Assembly: GCA_945870925.1 (NCBI GenBank)
Contig: CAMBTZ010000032.1
Location: 1 to 12,501, forward strand
Origin: Chlamydia trachomatis
GTDB taxonomy: Bacteria > Chlamydiota > Chlamydiia > Chlamydiales > 2-12-FULL-49-11
Direction: 5' to 3'
DNA: 12,501 nucleotides
In this document: positions 1 through 7,000 of the stretch, piece by piece
Layout of the letters: every line of letters begins with the position of its first letter
Numbering within the stretch: position 1 is the stretch's first letter
The notes under the pieces: generated by a model
Told to the model about the DNA's origin: nothing
Seen by the model: the letters and a program-made list of their open reading frames with translations, nothing else
Database searches by the model: none
Translations under genes and position numbers: made by a program

Positions 1-115
1 TGGTGGTTATAGAGAAGGTGAAATACCTGTTCCCATTCCGAACACAGAAGTCAAGCCCTTCATCGCCGATGGTACTATACTCAAGAGTATGGGAGAGTAG
101 GACGCTGCCAAGTAT
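1..115 (+). rRNA. rrf: 5S ribosomal RNA, 5' end just outside the window
   Basis: Structural RNA of the large ribosomal subunit. The sequence carries the universal 5S landmarks: CCGAACACAGAAGTCAAG (loop B/helix III region, 38-55), GCCGATGGTACT (65-76) and GGGAGAGTAGG (91-101). The 3' strand of helix I (about 105-115, CTGCCAAGTAT) pairs with the opening TGGTGG. If the helix is complete, about five bases (pairing with AGTAT) lie upstream of base 1. A length of about 120 nt is normal for bacterial 5S. It is probably the last gene of a 16S-23S-5S operon read into the window from the left, and it is followed within a few bases by an intrinsic terminator. Confidence 0.95.
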
Positions 116-118
116 TGT

Positions 119-150
119 GGCCTTCCCGTAAGGGAAGGCCTTTTTTATTT
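119..150 (+). terminator. Rho-independent terminator of the rRNA operon
   Basis: A perfect 9-bp inverted repeat GGCCTTCCC (119-127) / GGGAAGGCC (132-140) closes a GTAA (GNRA-type) loop and is followed directly by TTTTTTATTTTTT. It starts about 3 nt after the 5S 3' end. Read on the minus strand the same hairpin lacks a U-tract, so it is a one-directional terminator, although the convergent gene at 169-570 ends just beyond it. Confidence 0.93.
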
Positions 151-168
151 TTTCAATTTATCAATTTT

Positions 169-570
169 TCAATCTGTAATGCTCTTTTTTCTTGCTCCGT
201 CACTTCCTATTTGGCTGTTTCCAGCGGTCTCGAGCAAGGAGCCAATACAACTACAGACAACACCAATTATCTTTCCTTCTGCTTTGAAGAGCAATGCTAT
301 TTCAAATACTACTGCAATAACAAGAATAATTATTAAAGCAATCACTGCAATTGCTTTAATAATAGGGTGTGTAAAAATGCTTCTATTGGAAATTGAAGGT
401 GGTGATGAATTTTCTGAAGTATTTAAAATGATGCCCCTTCCAATTTGATCTGTAGTTATATGAGTGGGATTAGCTTGGCTTATTTGAGTTTCTTTTTTCG
501 CTAAGCTAGGCCAATTTTCGGGTGCTACATGTCCTGGGCTTAGTGGGTTGTGGGTAATAGCTGAAGCCAT
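169..570 (-). CDS. Small membrane protein, Inc-like layout, unknown function
   Basis: 133 aa, not recognised as a named family. Residues 1-70 are polar and Pro/Ser/Asn-rich with no signal peptide. Residues about 73-95 form one strongly hydrophobic Ile/Val/Ala/Leu helix, and after a short KAEGK turn a second, weaker hydrophobic stretch (about 100-113, containing CSC) follows before a short basic tail ending KKSITD. Two close hydrophobic segments around a short turn recall the bilobed domain of chlamydial inclusion-membrane (Inc) proteins, but the second lobe is weak, so this is only a suggestion. The start is supported by GGAG 8 nt upstream of the ATG and by a consensus promoter at 607-635. 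The gene is monocistronic and convergent with the rRNA operon. It could equally be an ordinary single-pass inner-membrane protein. Confidence 0.75.
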   Translation of the reverse strand: MASAITHNPLSPGHVAPENWPSLAKKETQISQANPTHITTDQIGRGIILNTSENSSPPSISNRSIFTHPIIKAIAVIALIIILVIAVVFEIALLFKAEGKIIGVVCSCIGSLLETAGNSQIGSDGARKKSITD

Positions 571-606
571 AGTTATTCTCCATTAAGTTAAATAAGGTAT
601 CTCATA

Positions 607-635
607 ATTATATCATAATCTTTATTTGAAATCAA
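607..635 (-). promoter_or_regulatory. Sigma70/sigma66-type promoter for the 133-aa gene
   Basis: On the minus strand TTGATT (635-630) is followed by a 17-bp spacer and a perfect TATAAT (612-607). Predicted transcription start is near 600, giving a leader of about 30 nt that contains the GGAG ribosome binding site. Spacing and -10 match the major chlamydial sigma factor consensus. The match shows a promoter shape only; expression timing cannot be read from it. Confidence 0.7.
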
Positions 636-704
636 GAAAAAGCTTTGCTCTATTGAGCGCATCTAATTTACTGTAAATTGGTTTCGCTCTTTAAGAGCAA
701 GAGG

Positions 705-1397
705 TTAGTCGCTTTTGTCTGTTGGGGATTCGGTTTCTTCAGGTAGGGGGGTTAGGGTCACTTCATGAGGAAGGCATGAATATCTTAGGACGGGGGATTG
801 GCGGGGGTATAGTTGATTAATGATTAGGTCTCTTTGGTATTCGGGGTGAGAGACTATTAGATAATTTTGGTTGATGGTTAAGATAAGCTCATTAATTTGT
901 AAGTGTCTTGGTTGGATTTGCTTGATAAGTTGCGTGGTGATTTCGGTAATTTTTTTATCAGGTATTTTTGTTGTGAAGCGATTCCTAAGAGTTATGTAGA
1001 GCGCTGATTCTTTGGGGAAGTAGAGTCTTTTTGAGTATAGGGTTGTGTGCGTTTGAGTGTGGATAATTTGGAGGTAATCTCTTTGATAAGAAACTGTGAG
1101 TTGGGAGAGTTGGAGGTTATAAGTTTCAACATAAGGTAGGACATGGCTTGCAATTTCGTCAATTTTTAGCTCGGAAATTTCTGGGGGAAGGGAGTGTCTT
1201 ATCATTCTATAAAGGGTTTGTTCTGGGGAAAGATTTAAAAGTTCGTGGGGTTCTTCTGGTTTTGTAGAGCATGCACAGCAAAAGATTGACTTCAGGACGC
1301 AGCTAATTTTTCCAAGGCAGCTGTCAGGGCAGCATTTTGGTTCAGGTGTAGTTAGTTGATAGTAAGGGTGAGGTCTCTCTTCAGCTATTTGTATCAT
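705..1397 (-). CDS. Cys-rich protein with a tandemly duplicated ~70-residue domain, unknown function
   Basis: 230 aa, family not recognised. Residues 22-43 hold seven cysteines (22, 23, 27, 33, 40, 41, 43) in a short segment that ends in a hydrophobic FCCAC stretch. It could serve for metal binding, disulfides or acylation, but the sequence does not decide which. Residues about 59-128 and 130-199 are two copies of one domain, aligning without a gap at an offset of 71: L62Y63/L133Y134, I74/I145, K78I79/K149I150, E81I82/E152I153, L95Q96/L166Q167, L100/L171, Y108L109/Y179L180, H113/H184, L125Y126/L196Y197. The tail (200-230) is Pro/Glu/Thr-rich and acidic. The start codon overlaps the stop of the aminotransferase gene (TAATG) and has only a weak AAGAG element about 12 nt upstream, so translation is probably coupled. 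Probably cytoplasmic or peripherally membrane-bound; no true transmembrane helix is seen. Confidence 0.8.
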   Translation of the reverse strand: MIQIAEERPHPYYQLTTPEPKCCPDSCLGKISCVLKSIFCCACSTKPEEPHELLNLSPEQTLYRMIRHSLPPEISELKIDEIASHVLPYVETYNLQLSQLTVSYQRDYLQIIHTQTHTTLYSKRLYFPKESALYITLRNRFTTKIPDKKITEITTQLIKQIQPRHLQINELILTINQNYLIVSHPEYQRDLIINQLYPRQSPVLRYSCLPHEVTLTPLPEETESPTDKSD

Positions 1398-2191
1398 TAT
1401 AACAGAATCTCTTGTTTATGGAATATGAGTTGAAGTGTTTTAGTTATAGGGCCGAGGGGGATGATTTGGGTGTCAATTTTAGAAATGGGGAGAATTTCAC
1501 GAATGGTTGATGTAGAGAAGGCCTCTTCGATGTAGGGGAGTTGTGACAGTGAGATGCTTTCTTCTTTTAGGGGGATGGAGAGCTCCATTGCTCGATCGAT
1601 TACTATGGATCTTGTGATGCCAATTAGGATTTCATTTTTGGGGGTATAGAGGGTTCCATCGATTACTGCAAAAAAATTAGATTTAGTTAGTTCAAGAAGG
1701 TGGCCTTGCGGATTTGTAAAAATTGCATCTTCTGCATTTTGATTTGCGGCATCTTTAAGGGCGAGTATTGCGGCAAGATAGCATGTTGATTTGATTTGGT
1801 AAAAATGGCGCATGTGGTGTGTTGTAATTACCGCTATGCCATTATCGTATTGATCTTTCGTTGGGGTGTTAATAGGGTCGCATAGTACAAGAAAATGGCT
1901 TTTACCTGATTCATCTTCGGATAGGTAGAGGCGGATGACTAGGTTTTTCTGTTTATTTTTTTCAAGTAAAGTGTGGATGACTTCTTCAACATTATTTGGA
2001 TATTCAAGTCTAAGTGTGCATGCATTTTTTTTAAATCTTTCTAGGTGTTCTTTTAAATAAAATGGGGTGAAATTGTATGTTCGGATCAGCTCAAATGCTG
2101 CATAGCCACGTGTAAAGCCTAAATCTGATATTAAGATTGAAGCTGCAATTTGGGGGATATATTGTTTGTTATGGTAACAAAAAAATTGCAT
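1397..2191 (-). CDS. Class IV PLP-dependent aminotransferase (D-amino acid / branched-chain / ADC-lyase fold)
   Basis: 264 aa, close to the usual size of fold-type IV PLP enzymes, which move amino groups (D-alanine or branched-chain aminotransferase) or cleave aminodeoxychorismate (PabC). Visible signatures: the N-terminal element SDLGFTRGYAAFE (22-34), HLERF with phosphate-contacting Arg52, the Schiff-base Lys134 in QIKSTCYL, Glu167 in LLELTKSNFF, the GITR cofactor loop (191-194) and the ST/TREI-like element at 226-233. The layout resembles Bacillus-type D-amino acid aminotransferase at least as well as IlvE, but the substrate-defining residues are not clear enough to choose. First gene of a two-gene operon with the duplicated-domain protein. 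There is no clear Shine-Dalgarno before the ATG, yet the N-terminus aligns with the family. The coding strand is C/A-rich like its downstream partner. Confidence 0.88.
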   Translation of the reverse strand: MQFFCYHNKQYIPQIAASILISDLGFTRGYAAFELIRTYNFTPFYLKEHLERFKKNACTLRLEYPNNVEEVIHTLLEKNKQKNLVIRLYLSEDESGKSHFLVLCDPINTPTKDQYDNGIAVITTHHMRHFYQIKSTCYLAAILALKDAANQNAEDAIFTNPQGHLLELTKSNFFAVIDGTLYTPKNEILIGITRSIVIDRAMELSIPLKEESISLSQLPYIEEAFSTSTIREILPISKIDTQIIPLGPITKTLQLIFHKQEILL

Positions 2192-2230
2192 ATAAATATG
2201 ATAGATCTTATGGGTGGAATAGTAAAGAAA

Positions 2231-2236
2231 ATTATA
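2231..2236 (-). promoter_or_regulatory. Possible -10 box for the aminotransferase operon
   Basis: A perfect TATAAT on the minus strand lies 40 nt before the aminotransferase ATG, which would place transcription start near 2224. No convincing TTGACA-like hexamer lies 16-18 bp further upstream, so support is partial. The box sits inside the leader of the divergent hctA gene. Confidence 0.35.
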
Positions 2237-2250
2237 AGTGGTTTGTCCAT

Positions 2251-2472
2251 ATGTCCTTTTTGGAAACGACAGAGGAGCTAGTAGAATTGCTCCAATCTAT
2301 TTTAGAAGATGTGCCCAAAATGTTGAAGGGGAATAAGACAGCTGCGCAAAGAATTCGGACAAAAACGATTAAAATTGCCAAGGTTTCTAAGGTTTGGCGT
2401 AAAGAATCTCTAGATCAAGAAAGAAAAAAAGTGAAGAGCAAGAAAAAGGAAAGGAAAAAACGACGTTTGTGA
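2251..2472 (+). CDS. hctA: Histone H1-like nucleoid protein Hc1
   Basis: Chlamydial developmental DNA-binding protein that condenses the chromosome as reticulate bodies turn into elementary bodies. The conserved N-terminal domain is present: ETTEELVELLQSILEDV, then the hallmark KGNKTAAQRIRTKTIKI, then KVWRKES. This matches C. trachomatis Hc1 (KGNKAAAQRVRTESIKLEK...YRKES) by memory. The Lys/Arg tail is very short (about 20 residues from 54) compared with a tail of 70 or more in Chlamydia, so the protein is 73 aa against about 125. The reading frame stays open back to 2137, but homology starts at the ATG at 2251; the earlier part overlaps the divergent aminotransferase gene. The Shine-Dalgarno is weak (AAGTGG, 10-15 nt upstream). 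In C. trachomatis translation is repressed by the sRNA IhtA; no such RNA is visible here. Next gene is 15 bp downstream, same frame. Confidence 0.88.
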   Translation: MSFLETTEELVELLQSILEDVPKMLKGNKTAAQRIRTKTIKIAKVSKVWRKESLDQERKKVKSKKKERKKRRL

Positions 2473-2487
2473 TACTATTTTCTCCTT

Positions 2488-3672
2488 ATGGAAGCAAAAT
2501 GTTGTCACGTCGATGTTTGTGGTGGATGTAAATTCCAGCAGATACCTTATAGAGAACAGGTTGCTTCAAAACAAGCTTTAGTAGAAGCTCTTTTTAACCC
2601 TCATAAAATAGACCCAATTATTGGATCAAAAAGCCCTTGGTCATACCGCGGGAAGATGGAATTTAGTTTTTCCCAGGATAAAAAAGGGGAGAAATATCTA
2701 GGTCTTGTTATGCCTAAAAGTCGTGGCCGCGTTTTCACACTGACTGAATGTTTCATCGGATTTCCATGGATGGCAGAAGTTGTTTGTAGCGCACGAAAAT
2801 GGTGGCAGGAGAGTAGACTTGAAGCCTTTTTTCCACCTAAAGAGATCGGCAGTTTAAGAACTCTAACGATGCGGTCTAGCAGAGATGGCAATGAGAAGAT
2901 GGTGATATTAACTGTCTCTGGAAACTCTGACTACGCCCTCACAAGAGAGGAGTTAAATAGTTTTACCAAAGCTGCAAAATATGATGAGACAACCTCGGTT
3001 TTTCTGGTCATTCACATGGCTAAGAAAAAACAGGAGACCGAATTTTTTGAAATGCACCTTTCTGGCCCCGATCATCTAAAAGAGATTCTCTGCGGTTATG
3101 AATTTCGCATTAGCCCGCGCAGTTTTTTTCAACCAAATGTCAATGTAGCAGAAGTGATGTTTGAAAAGGCAATCGAAATTCTCAACCTAACAGGCGAAGA
3201 AAAAGTGCTCGACCTCTATTGTGGTATGGGAACAATCGGGATCCTCCTCTCAAAGTTTGTTCGCCAAGTTGTCGGTATTGAAATTGCTGCAACAAGCGTT
3301 GCTGATGCTAAAGAGGCAATTCAAAGACTAGGTATCCAAAATATGCACGTCTATGCGGAAGATGTCGGCACATTTTTAGAAAAAAGGGGAGATCTGTTTA
3401 TCCCCGATATTGTTATTGTCGACCCTCCTAGGACTGGTCTAGATAAAAAAGCAATTCAATCTATTAATGCCCTCAAGCCAAACAAAATTCTCTACATTTC
3501 TTGTAATCCCATCACACAAAGAGAAAATCTCGACCATTTTCCGGACTATCAAATTGAGTGCATTGCCCCATTTGATCCATTCCCTCACACAAAACACATC
3601 GAAAATATTATATTGCTTTCCAAGAAGTTGACACTGCTTCAAACATGCGGTATGATATCAGGGGAAACTTAA
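2488..3672 (+). CDS. rlmD: 23S rRNA/tRNA uracil-C5 methyltransferase, RumA/TrmA family, no TRAM domain
   Basis: SAM-dependent enzyme forming 5-methyluridine in structured RNA. Order of motifs in 394 aa: iron-sulphur cysteines C5-x5-C11-x2-C14 with the fourth at C88 (TLTECF); RNA-binding and linker region; the FFQPN motif (213-217); SAM motif I VLDLYCGMGTIGI (240-252); DPPRTGL with Asp312; catalytic nucleophile Cys339 in YISCNP; proposed general base Glu372 in HTKHIE. The N-terminal TRAM domain of E. coli RumA is absent, so the protein is shorter; the 4Fe-4S motif argues for RlmC/RlmD rather than TrmA. Whether the target is U1939, U747 or another site cannot be told. The ATG has no Shine-Dalgarno: the preceding bases are TTTTCTCCTT, and the hctA TGA lies in frame 15 bp upstream, so reinitiation after hctA is likely. 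The 3' half is C-rich, unlike the 5' part. Confidence 0.88.
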   Translation: MEAKCCHVDVCGGCKFQQIPYREQVASKQALVEALFNPHKIDPIIGSKSPWSYRGKMEFSFSQDKKGEKYLGLVMPKSRGRVFTLTECFIGFPWMAEVVCSARKWWQESRLEAFFPPKEIGSLRTLTMRSSRDGNEKMVILTVSGNSDYALTREELNSFTKAAKYDETTSVFLVIHMAKKKQETEFFEMHLSGPDHLKEILCGYEFRISPRSFFQPNVNVAEVMFEKAIEILNLTGEEKVLDLYCGMGTIGILLSKFVRQVVGIEIAATSVADAKEAIQRLGIQNMHVYAEDVGTFLEKRGDLFIPDIVIVDPPRTGLDKKAIQSINALKPNKILYISCNPITQRENLDHFPDYQIECIAPFDPFPHTKHIENIILLSKKLTLLQTCGMISGET

Positions 3673-3685
3673 ACGGAGAAAATCT

Positions 3686-4015
3686 ATGTCAACTTTAGTT
3701 CTAGCTGCAGCAGAAGCTGTGCCAAGAGATCAGAATCTCTATCAAACACTTATTATGGTCGGTATTGCCATTGTCTTTTTCTATTTCATTCTGTGGAGAC
3801 CTGAGCAAAAAAGACGTAAGAAACTTGAAGCCCTCCGCAAATCTCTTAAAAGGGGCGATAAAGTCATTGCCATGGGCATTCGAGCAACAGTTGATGACGT
3901 TAAAGAGAGAACTGTTATCTTAAAACAGGTAGACGGTTCTAAAATAGAAATGCTTACAGCTGCAATCACGGAAATCGAATCAACCCCCGACGCCACCACT
4001 CCTCAAAAAAACTAA
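3686..4015 (+). CDS. yajC: Preprotein translocase accessory subunit YajC
   Basis: 109 aa inner-membrane protein that associates with SecDF in the Sec secretion machinery. One transmembrane helix at about 20-37 runs into the family signature FYFILWRPEQKRRKK (32-46), followed by the cytoplasmic beta domain with RGDKVIAMGI (56-65) and ITEIE near the end. Family members usually have GDxVxTxGG; here the second Gly of the pair is replaced (MGI). The start has GGAG 7 nt upstream. It follows the methyltransferase gene by 13 bp, so hctA, the methyltransferase gene and yajC look like one transcription unit, an order shared with C. trachomatis (from memory). It ends 5 bp from the convergent coiled-coil gene, with no room for a terminator between them. 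Confidence 0.93.
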   Translation: MSTLVLAAAEAVPRDQNLYQTLIMVGIAIVFFYFILWRPEQKRRKKLEALRKSLKRGDKVIAMGIRATVDDVKERTVILKQVDGSKIEMLTAAITEIESTPDATTPQKN

Positions 4016-4020
4016 TTACT

Positions 4021-7000
4021 TTATTTCCAGGGGCGCATTGCCGCCCCGCTAGCAGCATCTAATGAATCTGTTGTTTCTATTGCAGATGCATGAGAAAAAA
4101 CATCATTAAATAAAAGTGCTATTGCTTTCATTTGGGGCTCTTGAGGTAGGCAGACTCTATTCATTATAAGATTTCTGCAAATAGGTACGGGTGAATTTAA
4201 TAAGGAATCTATGAGGACTTTTGCTGGACGGTTTAAGTTTTTTAGCTTAGTATTGAGTTTGCTTATTATTCCGTTATATTTATCGATATTAGCTAGATCA
4301 GATAGAGCAATTGCGCCAGCATACTGTACTTGAGCAAAAGCTAATTCCTCTAGAAGTCTTTCTCTACTTTTCACAATTTCGCTTTTGTGTTCAAGTAATT
4401 GAGTTTTAATCTCGATGCATTTCAAGTTGAAAGAGTCAAGACTTCCTTCAAGGTCTGTTCCTGCTTTTAAGCTCTGATGCGCTTTAATATGAGAAGCCAT
4501 GGGTGAAAAATAATCTCGACTTGCGCGGCCTATTAATGTGTGACTGTCTAATTGTTTCGGCCTTTTTGATCCGGGAGGTGCTGGATAGATGATTTCATAA
4601 TCAGCATCAGTAATTTTTTTAGCTTTTAAGCTTCTTTTTTCACGTTCGGAAATTTGACGAATTCCCCATAATACTTGTAACTCTTTGGCAGGGCATAATT
4701 TCATAATTACTGCGTTGCTCATAACAAAATGTGTGGCCCCATTTTTATGCACGCACTTTATTTGTCCTGTCGCAAACCATTGATCAAGATTAAATTTCTC
4801 TATTTTATCTTCACTTAATTCTATAACTTCACATGCCTCTTTTTCAGGCCCGCGCATCTCTCTAAGTAGAACAAGAATTTCATCTACAAGTGGAAGGTAG
4901 CTCATCGGTGTCTCAGCTTCAGAAGGGGTTATAATTTCAGCAGGAGGCATAATTTCATCAAGATTTATAAAATCAGATTCGATAGAAATTGGATCTGAAT
5001 TCCCTATTTTAAGTCTTTTTATAGAGCGCTCAGCCAAGGAAGCCTCTATCGCTGTCGTTTGGTATTCGAGCTTCAAAGCTTGCTTATCGATCTTCGCTGC
5101 TTGATTGGCGGTTAGACCCTCAAGCTCACTAACTCGATCTTTAAGAGTTATGTTTTCAGCGGTAAGTGCCTTTATTGTAGCTTCATTTGCGATAATCGTA
5201 TTTTTAAGGTTTGCAATTTTTCTTTTTTTAGCATCAAATTTTACATTTATTTCTGCTGCTTCAGCTCTTAGACCAGCAAGTTGTTCTGTGTTGGCTTTGC
5301 CCGTCAGCTGCGCTTTAGCGTGCTCTTCTTGCACGTGCTTGTAAGCCATTCTTAATATCGTTAAATCTGAAGTTGCTTTCGTTAGCTCAGTAGATAGACG
5401 TGTGTTATCTGCGTTAGCTTTTTCTAAAGTGGCTTGATATTCTATAATACTGACTCGCGCGCTCTCAAAGGAGGCTTTGGCCTCTGCGAGTTGAGCATTT
5501 AGCATAGTAAGTGCTGCTTTTTTCTCTTCGACATCAGCTCTTAAAGTAGAAGTTTCTGACTCATGAGTTGCTTGGAGGGTAGCGAGAGCTTGTTCTCTTT
5601 CTTCAAGCTGAGAGCGTAAATCAGCATTTTCTTTTTTGCTACTTAGGGCGAGTAAATTTAGGCCAGCTTTGCTTTGAAACAAATTCTGCTCTAGGCTTAA
5701 TATCTTACTTTCTAAGCTTCGGTTATATTTGATAGCGCTCTCTTGATCGCTTTCTAAATTATAAATAGCAGCTTCTTGTTTTGCGATTAGAGTTGTTTGA
5801 TAGTCAATCCAAGCCAGTTGTCTAGAGAGGGTCTCTTTAAGTCTTTTGATGTGATCAGTGATATCAGATTTAGTAGGAAAGTCCTTCTCCATTCCTAAGG
5901 TATTGCCTATTTGAGCTAATTCAAGTTGGTAATGATCTTCCTCTTCACTTTTTTCTTTGTTTAATAATGCAAGCTTTTCAGATAATTGGCTGCATTCTCT
6001 AATTTTAGACTCCAAGGCATCGCGGATGCTTGTTAGTTCACTTTGAGCACTAGCTAAATTCTCTACTACAGCTAGCCCAGCGGTTGAGCTTTCATCAAGG
6101 AGCGCTTGAAGTCGTTCTAATTCAGTTTCATGTTGAAATTTTGCTTCATCTAATTGTCTTGAAAGATCAATTACTATAGTTTTTTGTGCTTGTGCTCTAT
6201 CAGCTAGGGTCTCGATTGCAAATAATAGAGGGTTTCTACCCTCTGGAGTTTCTATAGGTTCTCCTCTTAGCGCTTTTATAGATAGGGTAGCTTTTTTTAA
6301 TGCTTCCTCTTGGGAAGCAAGTAGAGATCTATTTAAACTGTCGAACTCTTGATGGGCTGCAACAAGTGCTTCATTTCTTGCTCCGCTAGCCGCATGTTCA
6401 CTTGTTAACCGCGTTATTTCAAGATAGAGAGCTTTAAATGCAGAGGTTAAATCGCTTCCACCAGACTCTTCTAAAGCTGTTAAATCAGCATCCGTTATAG
6501 GTGAGGTTTTTGCTTTGTCGAGAGCTTTGGTAATTTGATTTTGAAGGGTCTCGAATTCACTTTGACGTGATATAATGGTTGATTCTGTTATCGCTTGTAG
6601 TGCTTCTAATTCCAATATTCTGGCTTTAGCGGCTATGAGATCTTCGCTGGTTTTTGTAAATTTTTCAAGTTGAGCAGCCTGATCTAATACGGTTGTTCTA
6701 AGTTGACTATGGCCTGTTTGCGCTTCTTGAAGTTCTTTAACGTTAGCTTGCATTTTTTGAGCTAATTCAGTTAAGGCTGATTTTTGTGTGGCATTTAATG
6801 TATCAAGCTCTGTTTTAACGGCTTCAAAAATATCTCTAGCGGCTGCATGCTCAGATATCATCTGCACTAGTTTGTCTCTTAGGGCTGTGTTGGTAGCGCC
6901 GCTTTCTGAAAGTTCAAGTTTAATCTGGTTGATTTCGACATCTTTTGCTGCAAGTGTTTCGCGTAGGTGAGTAGATAGAGATTCGCTTGTTGATAAAGCA

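Noticed and set aside
179..448. 89-aa plus-strand frame opposite the 133-aa membrane protein
   Set aside because: Its hydrophobic text mirrors the opposite strand; the minus-strand gene has a consensus promoter and Shine-Dalgarno and this one has neither.
634..699. Possible minus-strand terminators after the 230-aa gene
   Set aside because: GCTC/GAGC (647-658) has only four pairs before a broken T-run, and GCTCT/AGAGC (687-699) has no T-run; both are too weak to call.
2137..2250. N-terminal extension of 38 residues on hctA
   Set aside because: It overlaps the start of the divergent aminotransferase, has no Hc1 similarity, and Hc1 homology begins right at the ATG at 2251.
5010..5235. Nuclear localisation signals in the coiled-coil protein (KKRK, KRLK)
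   Set aside because: Single four-residue basic runs within a Lys/Arg-containing coiled coil are expected by chance; not enough for a nucleomodulin call.
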